Assembly (NCBI GenBank): GCA_000719025.1
Contig: JODP01000003.1
Coordinates: 434,001-498,000, forward strand
DNA length: 64,000 bases
Direction: 5' to 3'
From: Kineosporia aurantiaca JCM 3230
GTDB lineage: Bacteria; Actinomycetota; Actinomycetes; Actinomycetales; Kineosporiaceae
Below, one piece after another: positions 16,435-26,193 of the stretch. The position numbers were made by a program, and so were the translations under genes. The notes beneath the pieces are model-generated. The model saw only the letters and a list, made by a program, of their open reading frames with translations. It was not told the DNA's origin and ran no database searches. Every line of letters starts with the position of its first letter. Position 1 is the first letter of the stretch.

Positions 16435-18510
16435 GTGCCGTCCAATCGGTTGACCAAGATCGCCGTACCCATCGGCATCGTGGTCGTCGTCCTGATGATG
16501 GTCGTGCCGTTGCCGGCCGCCCTCCTGGACATCCTGATCGCCCTGAACATCGGGATCAGCCTGATCGTCCTGCTGGTCGCCCTCCAGGTGCAGCGGGTCC
16601 TCGACTTCGCGATCTTCCCCACCATCGTCCTGGTGGCCACCATTTTCCGGCTGGCGCTGAACGTCAGCTCGACCCGGCTGGTGCTGCGCGACGGTTTCGC
16701 CGGGCACGTGATCGACGCGTTCGGGCACATCGTGATCGGCGCCAACCTGATCATCGGTCTGGTCATCTTCGCGATCCTGATCATCATCCAGCTGACCGTC
16801 GTCACCAACGGTGCCTCCCGGGTCGCCGAGGTCGGCGCCCGGTTCACCCTGGACGCGATGCCGGGTAAGCAGATGGCGATCGACGCCGACCTGAACTCCG
16901 GCCTGATCGACGAGGACACCGCGCGCCAGCGCCGCAAGGACGTCGCCGCCGAGGCGGACTTCTACGGGGCCATGGACGGTGGCACCAAGTTCGTCAAGGG
17001 CGACGCGATGGCCGCGGTGATCATCACCCTGGTCAACCTGATCGGTGGGTTCGCGATCGGGATGCTCCAGAACGGCCTCAGCGCCGGGGAGTCGATCAAC
17101 AAGTACGCGCTGCTGAGCGTCGGTGACGGCCTGGTCTCACAGATCCCGGCGCTGCTGATGTCGGTGGCGACCGGTGTGATCGTGACCCGCTCGACCGGCG
17201 CCGGCGACGTCGGGAGCGACCTGGTCAAGCAGCTCGGCCAGGCCCGCCAGGCGCTGATGATCGGCGGCGGCGCGCTGATCGGCCTGTGCCTGATCCCCGG
17301 CATGCCCAAGATCCCGTTCCTGCTCGTCGGCGGTGCGGTGCTGTTCCTGGCCTTCCGCTCCACCGATGCGCAGAGCGAGGAGCAGGCGGCGGCCGAGGCG
17401 AACCGCAACGGCGCCATCGCCATGCCGTCCGGCCAGGTACCGCTACCGGCCGGCGGCGAGCGCGACCCGGTCACCGACTCGCTCCGGGTGGACCCGTTGG
17501 AGCTGCTGCTCTCGCCTGACGCCGTCGACCTGGTGGACGCCGCCCGCGGGGGAGACCTGCTCGACCGGGTCCGGGCCCTGCGCCGCAAGACCGCGCTCGA
17601 TCTGGGGCTGGTGCTGCCACCGGTGCGTACCCGGGACGGCGCGATGCTGGCCCCGGGCACCTACGAGATCCGGATCGGGGGCAGCAGCGTGGCCACCGGC
17701 GAGGCCCCGCCCGGACACCTGCTGGCGATCGGCGACTCGATGGACGGCCTGCCCGGCCGGCACACCACCGAGCCGGTGTTCGGCCTCCCCGCGGTCTGGG
17801 TCCCGATCGAGTACCGCGCCTCGGCCGAGCTGGCCGGCGCCACCATCGTCGAACGGGCGGCCGTGGTCACCACCCACCTCGCCGAGATGGTCCGGCAGAA
17901 CGCCTCCCGGCTGCTCAGCCTGGACGACACCCACGAGCTCCTCGAGGTGCTCAAGCACGACCGGCCGGCCGCGGTCGACGAACTGGTGCCCAACATCCTC
18001 CCGCTCTCCGCGGTGCAGCGCCTGCTGCAGGGACTGCTGGACGAACAGGTCTCGATCCGCGACCTCGGCCGGGTTCTGGAGGGGGTGGGCCAGCGGGCCC
18101 GCTCCTCGACCGACCCGGACGCCCTCCTCGAGGCCGCCCGCGCCGCGCTCGGCCCGGCCCTCGCCGCGCAGTACGTCCGGGACGGTGTGCTCCGGGCGAT
18201 CACCCTGGAACCGGCCGTCGAGACCTCGATCGGCGAGGCGCTGCGGGCCGGCGAACAGGGTGTGGTGATCGCGCTCGACCCGGTCCAGGCGCAGCGCCTG
18301 GTCTCGGACATCTCGGCCCTGCAGACCACCGCCGAGCAACGCGGTGAGCTGCCCGTCCTGCTGATCTCCGGCCCGCTCCGGCTGCCGATGCGCCGCCTGC
18401 TGCGCGGCGCCCTGCCCCAGCTTCCCGTCATCGCCTTCACCGAGGCGACCGGCATTCACCAGATCGAGACCGTCGGACAGGTGAGTAGTAGTCATGAATT
18501 TGCTTCTTGA
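16435..18510 (+). CDS. flhA: flagellar export gate protein FlhA
   Basis: A 691-residue FlhA, the nonameric export-gate ring that receives chaperone-substrate complexes. About eight membrane helices occupy residues 1-310, with the family signature FRLALNVSSTRLVL and the FHIPEP-type loop GARFTLDAMPGKQMAID. The cytoplasmic domain follows. GTG at 16435 is preferred over ATG at 16381 because GGAGGT lies 7 bases upstream and the protein then begins, as in the family, with a short polar segment before the first helix. It overlaps the next gene by 17 bases. It is separated from flhB by the adhesin/sortase insert. Confidence 0.93.
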   Translation: MPSNRLTKIAVPIGIVVVVLMMVVPLPAALLDILIALNIGISLIVLLVALQVQRVLDFAIFPTIVLVATIFRLALNVSSTRLVLRDGFAGHVIDAFGHIVIGANLIIGLVIFAILIIIQLTVVTNGASRVAEVGARFTLDAMPGKQMAIDADLNSGLIDEDTARQRRKDVAAEADFYGAMDGGTKFVKGDAMAAVIITLVNLIGGFAIGMLQNGLSAGESINKYALLSVGDGLVSQIPALLMSVATGVIVTRSTGAGDVGSDLVKQLGQARQALMIGGGALIGLCLIPGMPKIPFLLVGGAVLFLAFRSTDAQSEEQAAAEANRNGAIAMPSGQVPLPAGGERDPVTDSLRVDPLELLLSPDAVDLVDAARGGDLLDRVRALRRKTALDLGLVLPPVRTRDGAMLAPGTYEIRIGGSSVATGEAPPGHLLAIGDSMDGLPGRHTTEPVFGLPAVWVPIEYRASAELAGATIVERAAVVTTHLAEMVRQNASRLLSLDDTHELLEVLKHDRPAAVDELVPNILPLSAVQRLLQGLLDEQVSIRDLGRVLEGVGQRARSSTDPDALLEAARAALGPALAAQYVRDGVLRAITLEPAVETSIGEALRAGEQGVVIALDPVQAQRLVSDISALQTTAEQRGELPVLLISGPLRLPMRRLLRGALPQLPVIAFTEATGIHQIETVGQVSSSHEFAS

Positions 18511-21500
18511 AGGTGACGACCTCGAGGCGCTGCTGATCCGGGCACGCCACGAAGGCGGCCCGTTCGCCCGGATCGTCCGCGCCGAAAAAGTGCGGCACGG
18601 TGGTGTTCTCGGCTTCTTCGCCAAGGAGGGGTTCGAGGTCGCCGTCGAGGTCCCGGGTAGCGGGCTGGACGACGAGGAAGAACTCGCGCTGCCCGCCCGC
18701 CCCCTGCGCTCGGTCCGCACGACCTTGCTGGGTGGGCCGGTCCGGCGTCGTCCGGACGAGGACGAGGACGACGAGGACGACGGCTCGATCGAGAAGGCGG
18801 CCGCGCTCGCGATGGCGAGGCAGGCCGCGTTCGAGGCCGCGATGGCCTCGGACGAGCGCGCCCCGATCCAGGACGGGCCGATGGCGCATCGGACCCAGCG
18901 TCGGGGGCCGTCCTTCGACCCTTACGGCCAGTCCGAGATCCGCGAAACCCTGGACCTGTCGAAGATTCTCAACGCGGGTGGGTATGCGGACGAGCAGGTG
19001 TCCTTCGACCAGGAGGAGGCCCTGGCCGCGGAGGCCCGGGCAGCCGCGGCCCGCGCGGCCGAATCTCGGGCGGCCGAATCTCGAGCGGCCGAGGCCCGGG
19101 CTGCCGAGCAACGTGAGGCCGAGGAGCGCGAGGCCCGAGTTGCCGCTCGTGCTGCCGAGATTCGGGCGAAGCGAGCGGCCAAGGCGGCTCGGGCCGCCCG
19201 GGTGGCCAAGGCCAAGGCCGCTCGCAAGCGCGCGGAGAAGGCGGCCGCCGACGATCCGCTCGAGGGTGTGGTGATTGAGGACGCCCCGATTGAGGACGCT
19301 TCGACCGTCGTCGAAGCGGCGGTCGAGGTGCCCGAAGACGAAACCCTTCCGGAAACCGGCACTGACGAACCCACGTCCGTCGAAGCGTCCACCATTGACA
19401 TTGACCTTCCCGAGCACCCGGTCGACCTGACCAGCCTGCCCGACGAGCCCCCGAACGTCCCCAATTCCGGCCTTTCCGACCAGACCGAGCTCGACTTCAG
19501 CCGACTCCGCCCGGCCTGGGCGCGTTCCCGCTCGCCCAAGGCCCTGCCCAGTGGACGCCGAAAGGCCCGCCGGGCCGGCGCCTCGGGAAGCCTGATGACC
19601 CAAGCGCTGCCCGGTCTCCGGGTGCAGATGTCCGCGCAACCGCCGTCCGGGGGACCGGCTCCTCAAGGAGACAACCCGCTGCCGCTCAACACCGACGCGG
19701 TTTCTTCCGATCCATCGACCGTGAGGGACATTCCGAAGCTTCTGCCGCTCCCGCCGAGGGCCCGCTCCGGCGCGCCCGAGCCCGGTGCTGCGGCGAGCTC
19801 CGCCGACGTCCCCGCCCCCTCACCCGCTCCGGATTCCGAGACCATTCCGGGGGAAACGGACTCCGAGGCCGAACTCCTCGCGAAGTGGGCCGACCCGCTC
19901 GGCCCCTCCGCCGCTGCCCTCGCACCCCCAGCTCCTCCCGCCCCTGCCGTGCCTGCCGAGCCAGCTGTTCCCAGCGATGACGACGTCGTGGCGCAGTGGG
20001 CGATTAAGCCGAGCGCCGCCGAGAACTGGGGCGACCCGCTGGACCCGGACCCCAAGGTCGCCAGCGCTGCCGGCGAACCCGAGGCCCCAGCCGCATCCGC
20101 TGCACTCAGCATGCCCACCCCCTCGCTGGCCCCTGAGACCTCCGATGACACGGATCCGCTGACCGCACCCACCACATCCGCCAATCCAGACTCGCTCAAC
20201 CCGTCCGCTGCGCTGGACGCTCCGGCCTGGTCAAACCCCTTGGCCGCACCCACCCCACCGGCCGAGTCGGCCACCGGGCCAGACGCCTTCACCGCTGCCG
20301 GCTCACCGACCGCGCCCACATCCGCCGAACCGGACCCCCTCACCGCGCCGACCTGGCCGGCTGCGCCCGCGGGGTCCAGCTCGTCGAACCCCGCCGCCCC
20401 AGGCACCGGGACTGGCGAATCGCCTTCTCTTGCCGAGCCCAGCTCGCCCGCTCAGCCGGATCTGGCCGAGCAACCCACCTCGACGGATTCCAGTGTGTCC
20501 GGCTGGTCCACGTCGCCGGTTGAACCGTCCGCGGCCACTGGTTCTGATGCGTCCGCTTCCGACGTGTCCGCCCAGCCCGATGCGGCCACCTCGCCCACTG
20601 AGGTCACCCCGCCTACTGCGGCCACTTCGAACACGCCAGCCACTGCGTCTACGCCGATTTCCTTGTCTGACCCGGCTGCCCCGGTCGCCCCTACTGCCTC
20701 GACAACTCCGCCGACCCTGGCGACTCCGGTCACCGCGCACACCTCGGATGTCCCGACCGCATCGCCTATTCCGATCATCCCGATCGTCCCGGCTACGGAG
20801 GCTGCCTCGGCTGACCCGGCTACGGCGACGGCACCGGCTGTCTCTGCCCTGTCGGCTAACTCGGATCCAGCTACTGCGCCGGCTGACCCGACTGCTTCCG
20901 CCATCCTGGCTACGGTGGCTGACTCGGCTGCCTCTGTCGTGCCGACTAGCTCGGATGAGGCGACTACCCCGGCTGACCCGGCCGACCCGGCCGCTTCTGC
21001 CACCCCGGCTATGGAGGCTGGCCTGGCTGTCACCTCTATGCCGACTAACTCGGATACGGCGACTGCCCCGGTCAACCCGACTGCTCCTGTCACCCCGGTT
21101 ATGGCTCCTGAACTTGCTACTCCGGCCGCTCCGGCTGCCTCGGCCAGCACGCGGACCGAATCGGCCGAAACGAGCCCGTTTGCTGTGCCCACCATGCCTA
21201 TCTGGTCGGATGCGCTCACTTCCAAGGCTGCGGCGGATGGGACTACGAGTTCCGCCGCAACAGAACCTGCCCCGTCCACCTGGACCACCTCGCCAGTTGT
21301 GCCCTCCACAGTGGCATCCGAGGCGCCCGCTGGTCTCGACGTGTTCGCTGCAGCCACCTCAGCCGCTGCGCCCAACTCACCGACCTCGACCAACCTGACT
21401 ACCTCTCCCAACGAGGCCATTTCGCCCGCCGAAGCCACCTCGTCCACCCCAGCCACCCCGGACATCTCCACCTCGTCTGCCGAACCCGGTCCGCTCGAAG

Positions 21501-24500
21501 CAAGCCCTTGGTCCAGTGCGTCCACTTCGCAGACCGCGCCGGACGCGTTCTCGGTAGTTGGGGCTACCTGGGCTACTTCCTCAATTGCCGAGCCCGGGGC
21601 GTCCATTGGTACTGATGTGCCGCCCTCGGACCCGAAGCCGACCGAGACGGACTCGGCCGCCGAGTTCACGTGGTCGGGTGGATCCGCAGACGCGGGAGCA
21701 CTGACTGCGCCGAGTTGGACCACTTCGCCGAGCGCGCCCACGACTTCGGCGTGGTCCATGGCGCCTACGTCGGCCGAGGCCCCTCTTCCGCCGGCTCCTC
21801 GGGCGCACCCGGCGCCAACCCCGACTACTCCGCCTGCCGCTGGTGAGTCAGTGGCGGCCTCGTCGTTGCCGGGGACGGGGGATACGTCGATCACCTCGCC
21901 GTGGGCGGTGACGTCGGCGCAACCGGCCGCCGGAACGTCTAATAATGCTGCTCAACAGCAATGGTCTGCGCCGCCGGTTGTTTCGGGCGCCTCAGCAACC
22001 CCTGCTCCAGCTGCACCTCGTCCCCATCCGGGAGAGATGCCGGCCACTGCTCCGCGGGCGACGACGATCCTGCCCAGCGGTAAAGGCAAGGGGAAGGCGC
22101 GGCGGTCTAAGAAGAATGTTCCCGAGCCCAGGGCCACGGAGCCAGTTGTGAAATCACCGACTTCCTCTGCCGTGTCAACCGTTCCTCCACAAGCGGCTTC
22201 CGCGGAGAACGCCGTGGCTCCAGCGCCGGAGACGGTTGCGAGCGATGATTCGGGTCGGCATCGTCTGCGCCGTGATCGGAGCCGCGCCCGTCACACCGGT
22301 CCGGGTACGAACTCCAAGTTGGGGACGCCGGGTGCGGCTACCCCGCCTGCGCCGCTCTCTGCGGCGCGGGTCGAGGCGACGACGCCGGACGAGAGTGGCT
22401 TCAAGCTGTTCGGGATGCGGCTCGGAGGGAAGAAGAAGTCCAAGGAGATTAAGGACGAGGTTGTCGCTCCGGTTACGCCGTTGAAGGCGGACGAGAAGGC
22501 GCCGACCGGTCCTCGGATGGAAGCCTCGAGCGAGGCAGCCGCCGACGAACCGCCCCCGTCACACATTTCCGCCGCTCGTGCCAGCACGGCCGCCAGCGCC
22601 GGGGAACTCGCTGCAGCGCATGCTGTCTTGGCTGCTACTGAGTCCGGCCGAGGCGGAATCGCAACGGCTGTTTCGACGCAGGATTCGACTACCCAGGCTG
22701 GTGGTGAGGAAATGGGCGCGCAGCCGATCGTCCCTTCGCAGCCCAGTGCTCCGGCCAGTGAGAGCACGGTTTCGCCCGACGAGGTCGATCAGGACGTCAC
22801 CGCGTCCTGGGCCGCGGGGCCGACGCACATCGGATCGGACTATCCCGCTCCGGCCGCGCCGCCGCCGGCTCCGGGGGAGGGCGCGGGTTCGGCCTGGGCC
22901 TCACCGGCTGAGGCTTTGGCGGCCTGGGCGGAACCGGCTGCGCCCGGGAGCCCGATCGCACTCGAGGGCTTGAGTGCAGCAGAGGGCTTGAGCGCACCCG
23001 CGAGCCGGATCGTGCCTGAAAACCTGAGCACACCGGAGAGCCTGAGCGCAGCAGAGGGCTTGAGCGCACCTGAGAGCGTGTCTGGGAGCCCGATCGCACC
23101 CGAGGGCATGAGCGCACTCGAGAGTGCACCGTCGAGCCCGAGCGTGCCTGAAAGCCTGAGCGCACCCGAGGGCCTGAGCACACCCGATGGCCTAAGCACG
23201 CCGGAGGGCCTAAGCACGCCGGAGGGCCTAAGCACGCCGGAGGGCCTAGGCACACCCGAGAGCCCGATCGCGTCCGAGGAACCCCAGAGCATGGCGGAAC
23301 GTCTGGCCATGCCGGAGGCTCCGGCCGATCCCGGAATCAACGCGATAGAGGAAATCTCGGCTAAGCTGGAGGACTCGGTCGCGGCGGAAGGCCTGATGGT
23401 TCCGGAGCAGCCAGTTGCCTCGGAAAGCTTGAAGATGCCGGATAGCGATACGGAGCCTGGGGAACTGGCGCCGGCGGAGGGCTTGCCGGAAGCAAGGGGT
23501 TCGGTCGAGCCGGCGAGTTCGCCTGATCCGGAAAAGCCGGATGAGGCTGGGTTCCAGAGCCCGGCCACCTCTAGCGGGATGGAAAGCCCGGGAGAGCTTC
23601 CGGTGCCGACCACTTTCGACCCGCTCACCGATCCGCTGACCGGACCCTGGACCCCGGACCCGGAGAGCCTGGACTGGTCCACGCCCCTGTCCTGGGCCCC
23701 GGAGCCCGAGCCGGCAAAGGAGCCGGAAAGTGCTGGAGGCAGCGGGATCGCGGAGCACCCGATCCCGACGCCGGATCCTTACCCGGGACTGTACCTGGGC
23801 GGTGAAACCCAGACCGGGAACCAGGCCGGACCAGAACCGACCCCGGAACCCGACGTTGCGGCGTCCTCAAACAGCAGTGACCGCAACGAAACCGACCAGA
23901 CGCCCCCGCACGCGGTGGACATCGAACAGGTGCGGGCCGGGATCCAGGCCGGGCTCGAGGACGCGGAGGCCATTGCCGCCGGCCTCGCCCTGGCCGCCGA
24001 CAAACTCGCTCTGACCGGTCTCGGGGTTCCCACCGAGTGGATCAGCAATCTTCAGACCGGTGACCGGTTCATGGCCGTCGTGCAGATGCTCGGCGAGCTG
24101 CCGGAACCGACGATCCCGGACGACGTCCAGGTCATCGCCGTGGTCGGGGCGGCGGACGTGGTCGGCCTGGAGGCCGCCCGCACCGCGCTCGACCTGCCGC
24201 ACGAGGGAGGACCGCGCCCGGTGGTGACGATCCCGGTCGAGGTGGGCCCGGCCCGGCTGGAGGCTCTGGACCAGGGCGCCGCGACCCGTCCGGTGGTGGT
24301 CAGCATCCCGGTCGCCGGCGACGGTGCCCAGGACGCTGAGAAGGTTCGCGAGATCCTGCAGCACGTGCAGGCGGAGGCGGTGATCGCAGTGCTCGACGCA
24401 ACCCGGTCGCTGGACGAGAACCGGCGCTGGGTGGCCGATCTGGGCCAGGTCGACGCGGTCGCCCTGGACGGTGCCCTGGACTCCGGGGAGCCGGCCGCGG

Positions 24501-24610
24501 TGCTGCAGCTCGGAGTGCCGGTGGTCCGCCTCGACGGAATCGGCGTGGACCGGGTCGGCTGGGCCGCGGTGCTCTGCACCCAGCTCGCGGTGGGTGGCGC
24601 GACCTCGTGA
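18494..24610 (+). CDS. giant FlhF-like protein with degenerate GTPase-like C-terminus
   Basis: A 2038-residue protein in the flhF position. Residues 1-55 resemble the FlhF N-domain (LLEGDDLEALLIRARHEGG, GGVLGFFAKEGFEV). Then follow an Asp/Glu run, an Ala/Glu/Arg helix (about 172-252), and some 1500 residues of Pro/Ala/Ser/Thr-rich, probably disordered sequence with single tryptophans at intervals, often in WSxP, WxTSP or WADPL contexts. A hexapeptide repeat region lies at about 1490-1595. The last 230 residues look like an SRP-type GTPase fold, but the P-loop reads VVGAADVVGLEAA and lacks GKT, so GTP binding is unlikely. FlhF normally helps place flagella. The middle has more T-rich codons than its neighbours. 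Confidence 0.75.
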   Translation: MNLLLEGDDLEALLIRARHEGGPFARIVRAEKVRHGGVLGFFAKEGFEVAVEVPGSGLDDEEELALPARPLRSVRTTLLGGPVRRRPDEDEDDEDDGSIEKAAALAMARQAAFEAAMASDERAPIQDGPMAHRTQRRGPSFDPYGQSEIRETLDLSKILNAGGYADEQVSFDQEEALAAEARAAAARAAESRAAESRAAEARAAEQREAEEREARVAARAAEIRAKRAAKAARAARVAKAKAARKRAEKAAADDPLEGVVIEDAPIEDASTVVEAAVEVPEDETLPETGTDEPTSVEASTIDIDLPEHPVDLTSLPDEPPNVPNSGLSDQTELDFSRLRPAWARSRSPKALPSGRRKARRAGASGSLMTQALPGLRVQMSAQPPSGGPAPQGDNPLPLNTDAVSSDPSTVRDIPKLLPLPPRARSGAPEPGAAASSADVPAPSPAPDSETIPGETDSEAELLAKWADPLGPSAAALAPPAPPAPAVPAEPAVPSDDDVVAQWAIKPSAAENWGDPLDPDPKVASAAGEPEAPAASAALSMPTPSLAPETSDDTDPLTAPTTSANPDSLNPSAALDAPAWSNPLAAPTPPAESATGPDAFTAAGSPTAPTSAEPDPLTAPTWPAAPAGSSSSNPAAPGTGTGESPSLAEPSSPAQPDLAEQPTSTDSSVSGWSTSPVEPSAATGSDASASDVSAQPDAATSPTEVTPPTAATSNTPATASTPISLSDPAAPVAPTASTTPPTLATPVTAHTSDVPTASPIPIIPIVPATEAASADPATATAPAVSALSANSDPATAPADPTASAILATVADSAASVVPTSSDEATTPADPADPAASATPAMEAGLAVTSMPTNSDTATAPVNPTAPVTPVMAPELATPAAPAASASTRTESAETSPFAVPTMPIWSDALTSKAAADGTTSSAATEPAPSTWTTSPVVPSTVASEAPAGLDVFAAATSAAAPNSPTSTNLTTSPNEAISPAEATSSTPATPDISTSSAEPGPLEASPWSSASTSQTAPDAFSVVGATWATSSIAEPGASIGTDVPPSDPKPTETDSAAEFTWSGGSADAGALTAPSWTTSPSAPTTSAWSMAPTSAEAPLPPAPRAHPAPTPTTPPAAGESVAASSLPGTGDTSITSPWAVTSAQPAAGTSNNAAQQQWSAPPVVSGASATPAPAAPRPHPGEMPATAPRATTILPSGKGKGKARRSKKNVPEPRATEPVVKSPTSSAVSTVPPQAASAENAVAPAPETVASDDSGRHRLRRDRSRARHTGPGTNSKLGTPGAATPPAPLSAARVEATTPDESGFKLFGMRLGGKKKSKEIKDEVVAPVTPLKADEKAPTGPRMEASSEAAADEPPPSHISAARASTAASAGELAAAHAVLAATESGRGGIATAVSTQDSTTQAGGEEMGAQPIVPSQPSAPASESTVSPDEVDQDVTASWAAGPTHIGSDYPAPAAPPPAPGEGAGSAWASPAEALAAWAEPAAPGSPIALEGLSAAEGLSAPASRIVPENLSTPESLSAAEGLSAPESVSGSPIAPEGMSALESAPSSPSVPESLSAPEGLSTPDGLSTPEGLSTPEGLSTPEGLGTPESPIASEEPQSMAERLAMPEAPADPGINAIEEISAKLEDSVAAEGLMVPEQPVASESLKMPDSDTEPGELAPAEGLPEARGSVEPASSPDPEKPDEAGFQSPATSSGMESPGELPVPTTFDPLTDPLTGPWTPDPESLDWSTPLSWAPEPEPAKEPESAGGSGIAEHPIPTPDPYPGLYLGGETQTGNQAGPEPTPEPDVAASSNSSDRNETDQTPPHAVDIEQVRAGIQAGLEDAEAIAAGLALAADKLALTGLGVPTEWISNLQTGDRFMAVVQMLGELPEPTIPDDVQVIAVVGAADVVGLEAARTALDLPHEGGPRPVVTIPVEVGPARLEALDQGAATRPVVVSIPVAGDGAQDAEKVREILQHVQAEAVIAVLDATRSLDENRRWVADLGQVDAVALDGALDSGEPAAVLQLGVPVVRLDGIGVDRVGWAAVLCTQLAVGGATS
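23171..23260 (+). repeat. five tandem 18-bp repeats in the FlhF-like gene
   Basis: Unit GGCCTAAGCACGCCGGAG. The copies at 23189-23206, 23207-23224 and 23225-23242 are identical; flanking copies at 23171 and 23243 differ at a few bases. It encodes GLSTPE repeats, in frame, so copy-number change would keep the frame. More diverged copies extend back to about 22960. Confidence 0.92.
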
Positions 24611-24894
24611 ATCCACTGCTGGTCGGCTGCGGGATCGCCGCCGTGCTGGCCGGGCCGTCGCTCTACTCCCAGTACGCGAGCGGCGGCCTCGACGGCACGA
24701 CGGCCCTGACCCGTTGGCTGATTGTGGCCGCCCTCTGCTCGGTCGGGGCCGCGCTGATCATGAACCTGATCAAGGGGTACGAGCGGGAGTGGGAAGACAA
24801 GGACGCCGAGGAGGCCCGGGTGGCGGCGCAGGCGGCCGCTGAGGCCGAGGCGAAGCGGGCGGCCGAAGAGGCCGAGGCGCGGCGGGCGGGATAA
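24607..24894 (+). CDS. small membrane protein with charged helical tail
   Basis: A 95-residue protein with two hydrophobic segments (about 3-22 and 37-56), then a long charged helix rich in Ala, Glu and Arg that is likely a coiled coil. It starts with GTG overlapping the stop of the FlhF-like gene (GTGA), so translation is coupled, and is probably the last gene of the flhA operon. I do not recognise a family. A membrane anchor or partner for the FlhF-like protein is a plausible inference. It ends 3 bases before a convergent gene with no terminator visible. Confidence 0.75.
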   Translation: MNPLLVGCGIAAVLAGPSLYSQYASGGLDGTTALTRWLIVAALCSVGAALIMNLIKGYEREWEDKDAEEARVAAQAAAEAEAKRAAEEAEARRAG

Positions 24895-24897
24895 GGG

Positions 24898-26049
24898 TTA
24901 CCGGACCTGGATCACCGCGTAATGGCCACTCGTGCGCCAGTTTTCTTCCGTCGAATCGAGTTTGGCGAGGCGTTCTTCGGTGATGCCCACCAGGACGTCG
25001 GACTTCAGCGTGCGCAAGGCGGCGACCCGGCCCGGCCAATAGGCGGTGACGGCCTCGAAGGCGGTGGCGGCGGGCCATTGCGCATCGCCGACCAGCCTGC
25101 GGTAGTTCAGGTCGCCCTTCAGCAGGGTGATGTCCGCCTCCGCATAGAGCTTCTGCAGATCTGAGGGCGCCTCGAAATAGCTCAGGGGAGCTACGTAGAA
25201 GGGGTGGGTCACCAGGCTCAGCTGGTCGGAGATGAGGAAACCGCGCAGGCGGTGGCCTATTTCGGAAGCGGCCGGAGGTCCGTCGATCAGGCGCTGTACG
25301 GTTTTGAGGACGTCGGCCGGCGTGGCGTCCGAGGTGAAGTAGGGGCTCGGCTTCACGTGGAGCTGCAGGGTGAGGTCCATCCGGCGGGACAGGAGCCGAT
25401 CCGCGAGCACCAGGTCGGGCAGGAGTTCGCGACCCACGTTGTCGGTCACCAGAACGATGCGGTCGGCCTGGGTCAGGAGCGGGACCAGGGCGGGGCGGTG
25501 GTCGGCCAGCAGGTTGGAACTCTGGGGCTGATCGGCCTCGTCCATCGGTCGCTGCAGTTGAAACCCCAGGTCAGCGCGGTTACCCCAGAGCGCCGCCAGG
25601 ATCAGTGAGTCCAGGGGCGCCCGGGTGCTGAGGGCCTCGAGCTCGGCCTGGACCTCGGGTCCCGCCAGCTCCGCGTCCTTCTGCGGCCCGAACGGGTCGA
25701 CGCCCTGCCAGGGCCCGGGCCCGAACCAGCCCGTGGCGCCGAGCAGCTTGCGGTAGAAGTAGTTCTCCGCCCACAGGAACGGCACCTCGTACCAGCTCCG
25801 GCCCAGGTAGGGCGCGGACCACCCGGCCCACTGGGCGGCGTCGGACCCGCTGTCGGACAGCGGCCGGATCGGCCCCTCGATCTCCTTCAGCAGCCCGTTC
25901 ACCGCAGCCTGGACGTCGGTTGAATAAGGGACGCCGGTGAGCACCTTGGCGAGCAGCTCGGGGTGGCGGTCCCGCAGGACACTCCGGGGAAAGCCGGTCT
26001 CGCTGGTGATCACGGCGGCTTCGACCCCAGGGGCGCTGAGCGATTGCAT
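24898..26049 (-). CDS. ARMT1/DUF89-like damage-control phosphatase
   Basis: A 383-residue protein of the DUF89/ARMT1 family, metal-dependent phosphatases thought to remove damaged sugar or coenzyme phosphates. Family features visible are the Asp-Asn pair in VTDNVGREL (D203, N204), LWGNRADLG (N157, D160) and the late LLKGDLNYRRL segment. The N-terminal part is helical with many Trp and Pro residues. It is convergent with the flagellar small membrane gene and divergent from another small gene. Neither position nor sequence links it to motility. The substrate cannot be told from sequence. Confidence 0.85.
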   Translation of the reverse strand: MQSLSAPGVEAAVITSETGFPRSVLRDRHPELLAKVLTGVPYSTDVQAAVNGLLKEIEGPIRPLSDSGSDAAQWAGWSAPYLGRSWYEVPFLWAENYFYRKLLGATGWFGPGPWQGVDPFGPQKDAELAGPEVQAELEALSTRAPLDSLILAALWGNRADLGFQLQRPMDEADQPQSSNLLADHRPALVPLLTQADRIVLVTDNVGRELLPDLVLADRLLSRRMDLTLQLHVKPSPYFTSDATPADVLKTVQRLIDGPPAASEIGHRLRGFLISDQLSLVTHPFYVAPLSYFEAPSDLQKLYAEADITLLKGDLNYRRLVGDAQWPAATAFEAVTAYWPGRVAALRTLKSDVLVGITEERLAKLDSTEENWRTSGHYAVIQVR

Positions 26050-26193
26050 GAGCTCACCCTCTCAAGCGCGGCCGCTGTCTGGCGATCGCCGAATTTGCGA
26101 CAATGGGGGCGTTCGCCAGCCAGTGCCGGTTCATCCCGGCTCCCCGGCATCCGTGGGCAGAATGGCCGCAAGCAGAAGAGCAGGGGGACGTCG

